Shown piece by piece: positions 22,418-33,253 of a DNA stretch of 64,000 bases (position 1 is its first letter; every line of letters starts with the position of its first letter). The notes beneath the pieces were generated by a model. That model did no database searches and was not told the DNA's origin. It was given only the letters and a program-made list of their open reading frames with translations. Source of the DNA: Isoetes taiwanensis (taxonomy: Eukaryota > Streptophyta > Lycopodiopsida > Isoetales > Isoetaceae); the NCBI GenBank assembly GCA_021234155.1, contig JAJEKV010000002.1:39111841-39175840 (forward strand). The letters run 5' to 3'. The position numbers and the translations under genes are program-made.

Positions 22418-22561
22418 TTCTAAGTGTTCCACAATGATCATTATGCAAAGGGAACGCCAAAACTATTTTTAGATTTTAAAAATTCGAATGTTGGCCGTTC
22501 CCGTTCCAATTTTTCCCGTTCCCATTCCAATTTTTTTCCCGTCCCGTTCCAGGTAACTATG
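22418..22561 (+). repeat. hAT terminus fragment (relative of the 34-39-kb hAT)
   Basis: Sequence from TTCTAAGTGTTCC through GCAAAGGGAAC to the terminus GTTCCAGGTAACTATG parallels the last 160 bp of the hAT element at 38,716-38,874, which ends GTTCCGGGTAGCTATG. No matching left end is visible, so this is a solo 3' end or the remains of a deletion derivative. The 8 bases that follow (CACCTATG) would be the target duplication, but no partner was found. Confidence 0.6.
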
Positions 22562-23932
22562 CACCTATGTCCATCCGAAGCAATCTGCGGGCAAGTCATG
22601 GTGGTTGGCAACCCTACCCTACCACACCTATATCCATCCGAAGCAAGTTATACGAATGAACTCAAAACTGTTTTTGATAAATAGTCGCAACTATTTCATG
22701 ATTTGTGCAGCTATATTCTCTAACACAAAAAAACCAAAGTTTTGCCAAATTTGCAACATAATGGAGCCCAATTTTCCCTGAATTTGCAACAAAATGATGC
22801 ACTCACCAAAATTTGCAATAAGCCAAGAAGACCAACTGAAAAGAACAATTAGAACGACACTTGCAAACAATTTTCTGACCAAGTTGTGGATTGTTGTCGA
22901 GCACTCTCCTCCTCAATGCTCTTCCCCTTTGACATAATTAGATGGTGCAAATCTAAGCATTTACTGATCTAGATGTGATAAGCTGCATGAAATTACCTAA
23001 AGAATCAGATCTAGCCGTTGATTTGACCATGGGATTAAATTCTCGATGCAATGCATGACCATGCACGACCCAAATCGCGACCAAGCCTCGATTCACGATG
23101 CTGCTTGCCAAGAGGTATTGAAACTTTGCTTATAACCTTACTATGTCACAATTTCATGTATTTTATTATCATTTTCTTCTTTTCAATTTGCACTAGAACA
23201 AGAGCATTAATAAACAATTTTCCTGCATCCGTCAGCTGACCAATTTATAAAGACTAGAATGTTCTACCAAAAGTGGAAAGAGTCAATTTCCAAAAAGAAC
23301 ACAACTAAATAAACATGTTTAACTTGGAAAGGTTCAACTATCTAATTCCTGCAGATGAGAAGCTATTGGACAAACTTGTTCAATATCTTAACCTGCCAGA
23401 AAATGCCCGGGCAAAGCATGTTTCAAAACCTGGCATTCAAAGCATCGAAGAGATATTGCAAAGTGCAGATATTGCAAAGTGCCGTATCAGCAAAGCTCAT
23501 GTCAGTATCACCAAAGCTCATATCAGGTGCTTAATCCATACTTGTGTAGAGACCAGTGAAGCTGGAGAGCACTATCCTGTATTCTTGTTCAACCCTGCAT
23601 ATAACAAAAGATATATGACTCCTAGACAACTTAGGCTAGAATTTCTGCTGACATAAATACCTCAGTAGCCACTTCAGCCAATGCATGTGATTTGCAAGGG
23701 GTTGGTGAAGAAACATTTGAATGTCCAAGTCGGTAGGGAGAGTGCACTTCATGCCAGCATTTCTTCCGAGTTTCAGCTGAAAATAGAAAAAATTCTACTA
23801 ATTTTAATTCAAGAAGGCGGCATGGGATTCTGATACCAAAGATAATATATGGAAACAAATAAAACCTGCACATGGCCGGAATTAAGTGTGGAAGGAGACA
23901 ATTATATCGCCACCCATATCAAAATAACTTGT
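22562..23932. other. Spacer 3' of the 710-residue gene, with one orphan open frame
   Basis: A repeat of about 20 bp, CACCTAT(G/A)TCCATCCGAAGC, occurs at 22,562 and near 22,626. A 113-codon open frame runs at 23,315-23,656 on the plus strand. It contains short internal repeats (ATATTGCAAAGTGC; AGCAAAGCTCATGTCA), has no recognised domain and looks like a captured or decayed fragment. The 3' UTR of the minus-strand gene should begin at 23,932 and run leftwards. Confidence 0.35.
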
Positions 23933-26494
23933 TTAACTTGCAATCACTGAAGCCATTTCCTTCCTTATGTGGTCCCTGCTACATGCATTAAAAAACGATT
24001 ATCACATAAATGACTGATAATACACAGGCTTTGAATATCAAAATCACTAGTACCTGATTTTGTTAACAGCTCAAGTTAACTACCCGATGCAACATAGCCA
24101 AATATGCTTCCTAACAATAAAAATTTGTATCAAATTCACAAACTACATAAGCATAAAACTTTACCTCTTTTTTAAGCATGATAGAATGGAATCAATTTCT
24201 AAAAAAGCCGAACCTTGAGTAATTGCCAACAGCGTGTCTGCTGATATCGCAAGAAGAGAAGTAACTCTTTCACTTGTAAACAGAACCTGCAGCACTGAAC
24301 CATTACAATTCCATGATGAGTGACCTGTACAAGGCCAAGCAATCTATCTGCTCATGCTAGATCTTACCCGACACAGAGGACTCGTCAACAGAACTCTTGT
24401 CCTGATAGTCTTCGGCGGAAAATTCAGGACTAGAAACAACATGAATAGCATAGCCACCATCTGAGAGCCAGAGTTTCCTCGCAGCTGGTCAAATATACAA
24501 TGTAAGAAAAGATAGCCGTGATTTGAAAATTCCATGAAAATTTAAGTTTGGCACAAAATCACACATACATGATTTGGATGGAATCTGGCTTGGCATCACT
24601 GCAACAGATGCAACCTGAAAAGGAACCTTCAGTGTCTCCATATGTAATCCAGCTACTCCTTCCAAATTCTCCCGTGCAAGTGTCGTTCTTCCAAAGGCCA
24701 AAATATTAACATTTCCAGAGGAATCAAGAACCAAGAAACTCCTTGGCGAGAGTGCTTGAATAGAAACTGCTTGGTGAGCCTTCCTAAGCTTATCCTTTGT
24801 GTGGAATGGTACAAAGGCAGAAGGTGTTCTAGGGTTTTCTTTCCAAAAGCTTAAATCTGATGATGACTTGGATGAACAATTCTCACCACCCTTTGTAGTT
24901 TGTTTAGTGTGCTCTCTTAATCCATCCTTGATTTTGCATTCTGCTGATTGTAAATGAATACCTCCTTCATTCCTTTGCAAGAGTTCATCTGCAAAACAAA
25001 CAAAAAAAATCAGCAACGTATTACACTATTAGGACATTAAGAGGAGAGAGCAAATAAACTGCCGATCTCACCGTCCCCACCATCCTGTTCATAATTACTA
25101 TTTCCATGTGCATCAATAATCTCTGCTAACTCTTCCATGGTTCCATTATTAGCACGAATCTGCTCGCAACACTGCAGGGACATGTGGTTGACCACTCTCT
25201 CGTACTTTTGCCTACCTCCTTGCATCTCAACCCCTTCACTTTTCTCATCCCACACCTCAGTCCCTTTATCTTTTAGGCTGTTCTCAGCTTCAATTGCACT
25301 TATGGCAGAATGAAATCCATTTAAGCCGTGGTTCCCAATCTTAGATAAAACAGCTGACTGTTTTTCTGCTAGAATTTCTCTATGAAGAATGCCGTTAGGG
25401 ATACCTCTGGGCTTCAACTGCCACCCTTTGTTCTCCATCTTGAAAAAACCTAAGATCATAGAATTGGCTCTCTCCTTACTTAAAAAGTCATCGTGCCTGT
25501 CAATACCAGAAGCTGTCCTGTCACAAGCTGCATTTGAGTGCTTAATGCTCTCCACGGTGCAAGTATTATGTCCGCCTATCAAGTCCTTATCTTTCCTTTT
25601 ACTTTGGCCTCTGGCAGGCTTGACCAGTGGTCGTAAAGGAAAAATTCGAACCCCACCCTTTTCACCAAGAAGCAGATGCTGAGGTGAGAGATATATTGAA
25701 TACACAGGAGAAACACAATCAACAACACGACATCTGTAAAGATGCAGACTATTTTGCTTGCTTTGTGAATGTTGAAATGAGCAGCCATTATTTGCCATGT
25801 TCTCCGTAATTTCAGCAGATCTCATCTTTGCAGCAAGAAGCCAGACCATTCCTTGTGAAGCAGAGTAGGCTGCAATAAAATTAACTGAAGCTGCAAGCTT
25901 TAGAGAAATACCGTGTGGAATATCCATACGAATGTTATAGCTTGTGTTTTTCAAGGAAAGGCTGCCCTTTTTGCACATATGGTGATAAAATGGATCTTCA
26001 TTATCCACCACAAAGGGAACCCTAGAAAACGAAGTATCACAAAACCATGCTTGAAAGTCGGTGCAAGAGCCTGCTTTACTTGGTGCTACAGTCAAAAACA
26101 GGTTACGGCTTCTAAAATCCTTTTCCCTGCCAGACGATTCAATAGTTTTCACAACGTCAGCCTCGACTGCCAACTGCCCAAAGCGAAAACCATGCTCATT
26201 GAGACCTACAAGCTGAGATGGCAACTTTATCTGAGCTTCCCCGTTAGATCTGGTCTCCCTTTCATCCTTCCGCTCTTGAAGAGACATGAAGCATGCATCT
26301 GTGCATGGTCCAGGAATTGAAACTTGGGGCAACTTCTGCAACTCCCAACACGGCGTTTGTGGCAGCAGTGACAAGAGCACACAGGATGAATCCGACAACA
26401 AAAATGCAGCAGCGGACAAATCACGAGGCTCTACCAGCGCCTTAACCACCTGGGCGGGCTGGGAATCCACTAAACACAGCTTACAAGCCTGCAT
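23933..26494 (-). CDS. Plant protein of unknown function, 710 aa, five exons
   Basis: I propose the exons (minus strand) 26494-25072, 24988-24569, 24484-24368, 24294-24165 and 23975-23933. All four introns start GT (GTGAGAT, GTATGTG, GTAAGAT, GTAAAGT) and end AG after pyrimidine-rich tracts. The exons sum to 2,133 bp, exactly 711 codons with the TAA. The ATG at 26,494 is preceded in frame by TAG, which fixes the start. The product has an N-terminal part (about residues 1-300) with beta-rich segments such as HLLLGEKGGVRIFPLRPL, a polar, probably disordered middle (about 300-540), and a C-terminal part with propeller-like strands (SFLVLDSSGNVNILAFG; KLWLSDGGYAIHVVSS; LLAISADTLLAITQG). That pattern suggests a degenerate WD-type beta-propeller. 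No signal peptide or membrane segment is visible. I do not recognise the family by name. It is the only gene here with an intact spliced frame. Confidence 0.82.
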
Positions 26495-27640
26495 CCCATC
26501 CCTCTATTAACCCATTTCCATCATTCCCTCCACACTAAAACCTTGCCTATAACACTGTGCTACTCCAAATTCGTAGATCTGAGATTTGATATTGAAGGCC
26601 CAAAACAGCGATTTGAATGATTCACCTGTTTATTGCGCATCCGGCTATTATCGCCTAACGTCCTCTCCTCGCTCTGCCAAAACGCAGAAAACCAAAAAAA
26701 AAAAAACAGAGAAACATACTGTAAGGATGTAGTAAAAGGCTCGCCTTTGTTTCGGCCTTTTGCGTGTGAAGCACCGTCCAGATTGGATTGAAGGCGGATA
26801 AAATGTATTTGAACCGTCCAATACCTTCACTCGTGTCAATCCTCATCCCCAGCCTCAGCTTCTACCATGGGGACATTCTAAACAGAAAACTATAACACTA
26901 CAACACTACAACAATACCATGCAAATATTTGGGTCGATTTTTTTGTTGGAAGATTTGCTATATGTCGCCACGTGGCATACCAATACATCACGAAATAAAA
27001 AGGGGGAAGACAATTTCGCACCTGCTAACAGGTTACTACCGGTTACAACAATTTTTGATAGATTTTACACAGATGTTGCATAGCTGATTGTGGGATTTGA
27101 ACCCATGCATCATTCTATTTGCCATATATATAATGTGCAACTTAACAAACAAGATGTTATAGGGAGCCGGCAGTAGCTAACTAACCGGGAATGTATGACC
27201 GATTCGCTTACCCTAACAATATCATTGTTGGGAAATTTTACCCCCTTTCTTGTTGCCCTGTTTTGGGTTTGCTATGGCGCCTAGACACTAATGGGCCTCT
27301 GCCTCTTCTTCCGGGGCAAGATTTCTTCTTCTGTCGTCTCTTCTTTCTGTGAGCTCTGGCCATCTATTCTTGCATGGGCAGGTTCTAGCATTTTTTTGGC
27401 ATTTTTTCGTATTTTGGCATTGTGGTGCTCTGGATACCGCCAGATAGACCATATCCGAGAGCTAGTTGGAGTCTTGACTTGGTGTTTTTGTTCTGGGTTC
27501 TCACCATGGTTCCTGAATCTTGGTCACTTTTAGTGTTTCTTGTCTTCCTACTGGGACAGAATGATCAAGCTTTTCTGTTTTAGGTTCGCACAAGAGGCTT
27601 CCATTAGACAAGTAATTAAAAGTTAGGTTTATGCATTGCC
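26495..27640. other. Upstream region of the minus-strand gene; promoter not resolved
   Basis: The 5' UTR and promoter of the 710-residue gene should lie here. No TATA box at a convincing distance was found. A sequence GGGATTTGAACCC at 27,092-27,104 reads on the minus strand as a pol III B-box-like motif, but no good A box accompanies it. The rest holds nothing recognised. Confidence 0.4.
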
Positions 27641-27780
27641 AATCCATACAAACCATGGTTGTTGAAACTAAAGCTCTTCAGTATAATAGATCTGGAAAAT
27701 CAGTCTTCTCTTACAGCTCAAAAATAGATTGTCGTCTCCGTTGAAGTTGAGAAACCTAAATATGTATAATTAGAGTAAAT

Positions 27781-28060
27781 AGATTAGATCTTTACTCTAT
27801 TATTTCAGTTTGTTGGATGATATTGTATTGCTATGTGCGGACCTCTTATGTATTGGGAAGGGGGTTAGAGAGCTAGGGCCATCGTAAATGATGTTCCTAG
27901 ATAGCCTCATCAGTACCCAATAAATGCGGCCTGTGCATAGGAACCCGCCTGGCTGTAGGTGGCAGGGTTAGACTGGCTGACAAAGAAGGCTTGTCTAGCT
28001 ACAGTTGATCCCTCTAGTGCGTAGCGACGGCCGGGGAACATTGTGGGCTCGGCCTAATAG
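27781..28060 (+). repeat. Dispersed repeat R3, copy a (uninterrupted)
   Basis: The segment from AGATTAGATCTTTACTCTAT through ACCCAATAAATG, TGGCAGGGTTAGACT and GTAGCGACGGCCGGGGAA is repeated at 39,591-39,689 plus 43,045-43,185. There it is split by the insertion of about 3.35 kb at about 39,691-43,028. This copy therefore shows the approximate empty site. The family is unclassified and is probably part of a larger LTR-type repeat related to R1. Confidence 0.75.
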
Positions 28061-28099
28061 CTTGCCACTGAGTGAGGGCAAAGTATGGGCTCGACACCT

Positions 28100-29262
28100 C
28101 ATAGGTGATGTGTCGCCTCAGTGGGGTTCAAGTCATAGATGAGCAGTGATTCTCTAGCCCACCTGTAGTTGGCATGGACCTTTTGGAGGGGAGTGATCCC
28201 CTCCTGTCTCATCGGATCTGGGGAGATGCAATCCAGGAGTAGTCCCTCTGACTATGCACTCGGCAGGCTACGGTCACATCATCCCCAATACTTTTCAGCC
28301 TATCTGCAAAGTATGCGCAGGAGGGGCGGGTGGAGTAGACTACCCAACAGTAATGTTCTTATCCCAGCCAAATCCATTTACCATGAATTCTGTCTGCATT
28401 GACTTCTGGAGACCCCAAGCCGTCAGTCGATTCCCATGGGTCTGAGCATGGGTAGGATTTTCCCTTGTTGATATTGTTGTTGTTCTTGTATCTGCTAGGA
28501 TATAATGATGTTATGGTGATACACCCTTCGAGGTGGTTACATATTTGATGTGATGTGATGTGATGGTTTGTGCTTATGTTTATGCGCTTCCGATCCCGAG
28601 GGAGATGGGATCGATGACACGTCTAGGGAAGGGTGCCCACTATCAGCGCAGTGCCCAGCTACTGCGCGGCTCAATTCCGCACTCTTGCCCACTGATCCCG
28701 CAGCCCTATCCCCCTGTATTGCGCATACCTTGCCCTTCAACTGTGTGTAACTTTCTCCACCAATGTCGGATTGACACGTGGATTAGTGCATTTGAAAGCC
28801 CTCTTCAAGAGCTTTCTTTTCATATGCGTTGACACTGCAGTCTCCTCAGGAATCCTCAAAAACAATTGATGGTTACTTGGTGCACAGTGGATGGGCAATT
28901 GGTGCGGGGAGATGGGCAGGCAACCTACCCTACTTTCAAGGCTCGTAACTTCTTCTCAGGAACTCCAAATCTGATTTTTTTTTTTCAGCGATAGACAGGT
29001 GAGCTCGTCCTCTTTCGAATGATGTCTCATTTGTCCAAAATTGATGCAGGAATCTAGAGTTACGAAAGTTCTAAGATCAACTGCGGGATATATGGGCACC
29101 CTCCCCTATTCTTCCCCGTCGGGTTCTTGCTCACTATCAAGAGCCTGATGATAGGTAGACGGCCTCGTGTTAACGGCCTTGCGCTGACAGGAGGGATGAA
29201 CTCTAGTTCTATACGTGCGAGGCATCGTATACGAGCAGGGGACATCACAATGATATCAGAGC
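28100..29262 (+). mobile_element. Possible LTR 3' end with primer-binding-site-like sequence
   Basis: At 29,251-29,262 the sequence ATGATATCAGAGC resembles the initiator tRNA-Met complement (TGGTATCAGAGC) that primes many plant retrotransposons. It directly follows GGGGACATCACA, a plausible LTR end in CA. The upstream 1 kb could be the LTR (several GATGTGATGTG repeats near 28,546-28,563), but no second LTR was found in the window. This is tentative. Confidence 0.35.
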
Positions 29263-29525
29263 AATGATCTTGGTTGACTAAGATGGCCTAAGAACAAGCA
29301 CTGGCCATTTCCTAGTAGTACAAACATCCTAGATATTTAGTCTTGAAGTTGAAATTCCAAGTAAGAGCACGGAATAGTGGGAGAATTGTTTTTTTCCATC
29401 ATTGTATAAGCAGTTAGCTAGGAATATATAGTAATTATGAGCTTGAGTTCTTATAGAATCTAAAAATTTTGGCCATCAGGGATGCAACTACTCACGCAGA
29501 TAAATTAAGGGCAAAAAAAGGGGCC

Positions 29526-29597
29526 ACTACTCACGCCGTGCAGCCAGCACCCGACTAAGAATCTCAGTCGGCCTCTTGGTGCACGCTTTTGAGTAGT
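29526..29597. repeat. Hairpin H1 (ACTACTCACG...TGAGTAGT family)
   Basis: An imperfect palindrome has paired outer ends ACTACTCA/TGAGTAGT, paired GTGCA/TGCAC and inner CCGACT/AGTCGG around AGAATCTC. It belongs to the same family as the hairpins at 29,910, 33,029 and 43,515 but is the most diverged. Confidence 0.7.
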
Positions 29598-29741
29598 TGA
29601 CGGTTGACTTTTTTTTGTCAAAATGATTTGAACCCTTAACTCTTGGCAAAAATTCCATGACCTTATTATAGTATAGTAATATAATAATGGTTAGCTAACT
29701 TTCATTATTGTACAAAATATAGGAAATTTTAAAATAAGAAA

Positions 29742-29803
29742 GGGATTTGAACCTTTCACTTCTTGACTCCCAGCCAACTGTACTTACCATTTGAACTAGC
29801 CTA
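29742..29803 (-). repeat. tRNA-derived SINE-like fragment
   Basis: On the minus strand, TAGGCTAGTTCAAATGGTAA (29,784-29,803) fits a pol III A box. It is followed about 30 bp on by GGTTCAAATCCC (29,742-29,753), a good B box. Spacing and order match tRNA-derived SINE heads. Acceptor-stem complementarity is not evident, so it is not a functional tRNA gene. The body and tail of the SINE were not delimited. Confidence 0.55.
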
Positions 29804-29909
29804 ATGATGATGTAGTTTTTTATGCACGTTTGTCTATTAAGCAAGATATATAATTCTCTTAGGATTTAAAAAGCATTTGAACCTTCAATATGACTAAACA
29901 AACCTCTAG

Positions 29910-29976
29910 TACTCACGCCGTGCGCCAGGATCCTGACTGAAAATCTTACTCAGGACTGTGGCGCACGTCGTGAGTA
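29910..29976. repeat. Hairpin H2
   Basis: TACTCACGCCGTGCGCCA pairs with TGGCGCACGTCGTGAGTA with two mismatches, leaving an inner CCTGACTGA/ACTCAGGAC pairing and a small loop. This is the best-preserved member of the family. Confidence 0.85.
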
Positions 29977-30087
29977 GCTGACCCTTGATCTACCCCAAAA
30001 CTACCCCAAATTGAGCAAACAAGGGTGTTTTCGGGCTCTGCTCACCGAGTAGAGCAAGAAAATTCCCTCACTTCATCAGTTTGGCGA

Positions 30088-30244
30088 TTTAACGGGCCCA
30101 TGGTAGACTGCTCGAGTATTCGAACCTTGAATGTGCCTGTGGGGCGTTCCCGAGACACCGGCATAATGGGTAGAAGCGACTACTCATAAATGTCTAGACG
30201 GTTTTGCCCAGTTGGCTAAGGGCATGTCGGTTAGGAACGTTACA
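30088..30244 (+). mobile_element. Left LTR of a TRIM-like short-LTR retrotransposon
   Basis: This 157-bp segment matches the 158-bp repeat at 32,857-33,014. The intact form starts TGTAACGGGCCC and ends GGAACGTTACA, a proper TG...CA LTR with 7-bp terminal inversion. This copy has a T in place of the G at position 2. It is followed two bases later by a primer-binding site. Against R1 copy 2, the insertion point is between TTTGGCGA and ACATGTTGTCAG. Confidence 0.8.
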
Positions 30245-30382
30245 GTTGGTATCAGAGCAGGTCTCGAGTTCGAGTCTCCATGGGTGCCTATATGCATGGG
30301 TAATTTGCAAAGACTTGATAATCATTGTGACATGGTATAGCCTTGGATGCTCGAGGACGAGCATAATTCTAGTGGAAGAGAC
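30245..30382 (+). mobile_element. 138-bp internal domain of the TRIM-like element
   Basis: Only 138 bp separate the left LTR from the next LTR start, and they hold a primer-binding site and a polypurine tract with no room for a gene. That matches the TRIM class. The right part (TGCTCGAGGACGAGCATAAT) recurs before the 3' LTR at 32,821 and resembles the end of a gypsy polyprotein gene. TRIM elements rely on proteins from other LTR elements. Confidence 0.75.
30247..30258 (+). promoter_or_regulatory. Primer-binding site (initiator tRNA-Met type)
   Basis: TGGTATCAGAGC lies 2 bp after the left LTR; it is the usual complement of the plant initiator tRNA-Met 3' end. A polypurine tract (AGTGGAAGAGA) lies about 110 bp downstream, before the next LTR start at 30,383. 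Confidence 0.85.
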
Positions 30383-30406
30383 TGTAACGGGCCCATGGTA
30401 GACCGC
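30383..30406 (+). mobile_element. Interrupted middle LTR of the TRIM-like element
   Basis: TGTAACGGGCCCATGGTAGA begins a third LTR copy. It stops abruptly at the hAT terminus CAGGGATGC. A 20-bp LTR piece (GAGTATTCGAACCTTGAATG) reappears at 32,799, so the hAT went into this LTR. The LTR-internal-LTR-internal-LTR order suggests a tandem TRIM. Confidence 0.7.
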
Positions 30407-32798
30407 CAGGGATGCTCTTAAGGGCGAAATTTCGCAAAAATGCTATATTTCAATGGTCTTATGATTTTGGCACACGAATGTTGAGTAGGGTCGGTTTGAA
30501 ATAAAAAAATGGAAATTAGCCACCACCTATACGAAAAAAAAATCCCGCCACTAAGTTGTTCGCCCTTCGTGCTAAACGGCAAATCTGATATTTCGCCTTA
30601 CTTACGATCCTTGTTATAGATTCAAAAATAGATTCGCCTCACTTTCGATCTTTCTTACAGATCCAATTTCAAGAATCGCCTCTTAACATTAGGTATGTTT
30701 CTAGTTTTTCTAGTTTTCTTGAATGGCCTAATTGCATTTGATTTGCTAGAATCAGATGCATTAAAGAGGATTTGAGCTTCTTGATCTACAGGCTAGAATC
30801 TTTTAAAGATGAATCGCTTCAGGTTATCTTGTTTCAGAATTTACTTTGCAAGAATTTATTTTAGGATTTAACAATCCTAAAGTACATGATTTAGATATGA
30901 AAATATTATCTTCCAAATAGCACCACGGCTTTTCCATGTGGTTCCTAAAATGCAGAATGGGCTTACATCTAGCAAACGTTTGCCTGCTGCAACTGCATTA
31001 TACTTCAAAGCAGTAAATCTTGCAGTAATCATATGAAACAACTGGTTGTACAAACGTTATTTGGAGGTTTTAAAACGGTTCTTTGAAAGTTATTTGAAAC
31101 AACTGAGTGCTCGGAATGGAGAGAAAGCAACCATAATTAGAACGGTTCTATCATTGTTGTTTTCCAGATTATTATAATATTTGGTTGAATGCCTTTCTCC
31201 GTTTTGTGGCACCTACCTAATAAGGCATTCTCATAGTAAAGAATGAGAATGAGAATGATTTTTTATCGTCCACTGAGGCCCAAGGAGTAGGCTTGGTCTT
31301 AAAAACTAGGATCCTGCTCTCTTCTTTTGCAATTGCCAGCAAAACACTTCTTCTATGAACTAAAAAATCATAATTCTAATCATGCCTTTGTGTGCATTTG
31401 TATTTCAGGACCAGTTCTTACCAAGCTTCATTCCAATATGACAAAGGGAATTCTGTCATTCTTCAGACCATGCAACAAAGATGTGGCCAGTTCTAGTAGT
31501 AGTGCGCAACAATGTGAAAATGGTTCTTTGAACGGGGTTGATAAGTTCTATGATGCAGCAGCCAATACAAATGAGGATATTATCATTGTAAATGTGGATT
31601 GTGATGCACAACAAGTCACACTTGATGCAAATGGCAACCGGGTTGAGGATGACCAAGAAAACCTTGCCCATTCCACATTTGATGCAGATAACAATCGGGT
31701 TGAAGATGACCAAGAAAACCTTTTCCATCCCGATAAACCTGCACAAATTAGCAAAGGCAGTAAAAGAAAAAGGAAATCAGATCAATGGGTTAGTGGAAGA
31801 GAGTTCAAAGATCATTGGGTTAGAGACTTTCCATTCATAGAGCCACTGGATGAGAAAGACGAGCATGGATTTCCACAGAAAAAAACTAGAGCAAGGTGTA
31901 CAGCATGCTCATGGAAGTTAGGCCACCACGTTCAATTGAAGTTGGATACTATAGAGAAGCATGCAGGTAAAATATATGAGAAGAAGATGGTCGATGGGAA
32001 GGAAACAAATGTGCAAAGATGGAAAACGAAGGAAGAGTGTAGGCATTTGCAAAACGTGGAAGCATATAAAAAAGAGTTGGAAAGGATCAAAATCATAAAG
32101 GTATCTCCCATTAGAAGTTTTTTACAAAAGCTTGCAAATAAGAGTTTGCAAGGAAAGATAGTGCTTGACTACAAGCGTTTTTCCATGTCTTGAAGCGAGG
32201 TAGACCTATGATGATTATCCTCAAAGAAAAAGACATCTTGGAATTGCAGTCCATTCCTAACTTTCCCAAATCACATTGGTCGAAACAAAGTGGATGGATG
32301 TTTGCGGATTGTATTGATGAAGTGCTAAAGGAAGATTTGTGTGAGGAGCTACGTAGGTGTGATTACTTTGCCTTCTCTCTAGACGAAGCTACTGCAAAAG
32401 ACAACTCTTCATGGTTGTGTATGACCGTATATTATGTGAAAAACTTTGTTAGGTGTGCCCGCTACTTGGAATCACACGTCTACAATCAAATGCAAATGCA
32501 GAGAATATTTATGTGATAGCTCAAGATAGCTTTGATACAATCTTGGGGTTGTCTGCAGTTGACATTGCAAAGAAACTTGTTTGCATCGGCCTAGATGGTT
32601 GCTCTGTTATGCAAGGATGCCGAAATGGCCTCAGTGTGAAAATCCAAACAAGCTTGGCACCTTATGCACTTGGCATCCATTGCATGGCACATAGAATGAA
32701 CTTGGCATATAAGATTGTTGACACGTTTGAGTGTGTCAACAAGTTTGAGAAATTAATAAAGGAGACTTTAAGCCTTTAATGAGTATGAGTATGCAAAA
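30407..32798 (+). mobile_element. 3'-truncated hAT element (hAT-X)
   Basis: The left end starts CAGGGATGCTCTTAAGGG, typical of hAT termini, directly after an LTR fragment. The element carries a transposase gene at 31,438-32,779 that stops before the C-terminal dimerisation domain. The right terminus is absent: the sequence falls back into LTR sequence at 32,799. The last 8 bases before the left end (TAGACCGC) would be one target duplication; the other copy was lost with the 3' end. Confidence 0.65.
31438..32779 (+). pseudogene. hAT transposase remnant (KIAA1586-like, N-terminal two thirds)
   Basis: The likely start MTKGILSFFRP at 31,438 lies in a 288-codon frame. After an acidic, repetitive segment (two copies of a 16-residue VEDDQENL-containing unit) comes a zinc-binding region with CTACSWKLGHH. 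A frameshift near 32,185 leads to FADCIDEVLKEDL and FSLDEATAKDN (first catalytic Asp region). Another frame change near 32,455 leads to CIGLDGCSVMQG (second Asp region) and GIHCMAHRMNLAYK, the conserved hAT HCxxHxxNL-type segment. The frame then ends at 32,779. The C-terminal catalytic Glu and dimerisation domain are missing. It cannot encode an active transposase. Confidence 0.7.
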
Positions 32799-33014
32799 TG
32801 AGTATTCGAACCTTGAATGGATGCTCGAGGACGAGCATAATTCTAGTGGAAGAGACTGTAACGGGCCCATGGTAGACCACTCGAGTATTCGAACCTTGAA
32901 TGTGCCTGTGGGGCGTTCATGAGACACTGGCATAAATGGGTAGAAGCGACTACTCATAAACGTCTAGACGGTTTTGCCCAGTTGGTTAAGGGCATGTCGG
33001 TTAGGAACGTTACA
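32799..33014 (+). mobile_element. Polypurine tract and 3' LTR of the TRIM-like element
   Basis: After an LTR scrap (32,799-32,818) comes the internal 3' part with the polypurine tract AGTGGAAGAGA. The complete 158-bp LTR follows at 32,857-33,014, starting TGTAACGGGCCC and ending CGTTACA. No clean 5-bp target duplication with the left side (GGCGA versus AAACA) is seen, so one border may have been altered. Confidence 0.8.
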
Positions 33015-33028
33015 AAACATGTTGTCAG

Positions 33029-33095
33029 TACTCATGCCATGTGCCATGAGCACAACTGAGAATCTCACTCGGGCCTGTGGCACACGTCGTGAGTA
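33029..33095. repeat. Hairpin H3
   Basis: TACTCATGCCATGTGCCA pairs with TGTGGCACACGTCGTGAGTA around ACTGAGAATCTCACT, whose centre TGAGAATCTCA is itself a perfect small palindrome. It lies just upstream of the TATA box of R1 copy 1. Confidence 0.8.
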
Positions 33096-33253
33096 GTAAA
33101 AAATTTGAACCTTCATAACTTGAAATTTGTTGTAATAGGACATTTGACAGTCTAGAACTCATTTATGACCTTAAATTAGGTTAGAAAGTTAAATCCCATG
33201 TCACAATAACCAAAATTTCCCAAACCCTAAAAGTTTCAAAACTAGGGTTTGTT

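Noticed and set aside
23315-23656. 113-codon plus-strand frame as a real gene
   Set aside because: It contains short internal repeats, has no recognised domain or splice context, and lies in the 3' flank of the opposite-strand gene.
25389-26320. Plus-strand open frames opposite the 710-residue gene
   Set aside because: They are antisense shadows of the first exon, which has a longer frame, a defined start and good splice sites.
29742-29803. Functional tRNA gene
   Set aside because: A and B boxes are present but no paired acceptor, anticodon or T stem could be folded around them.
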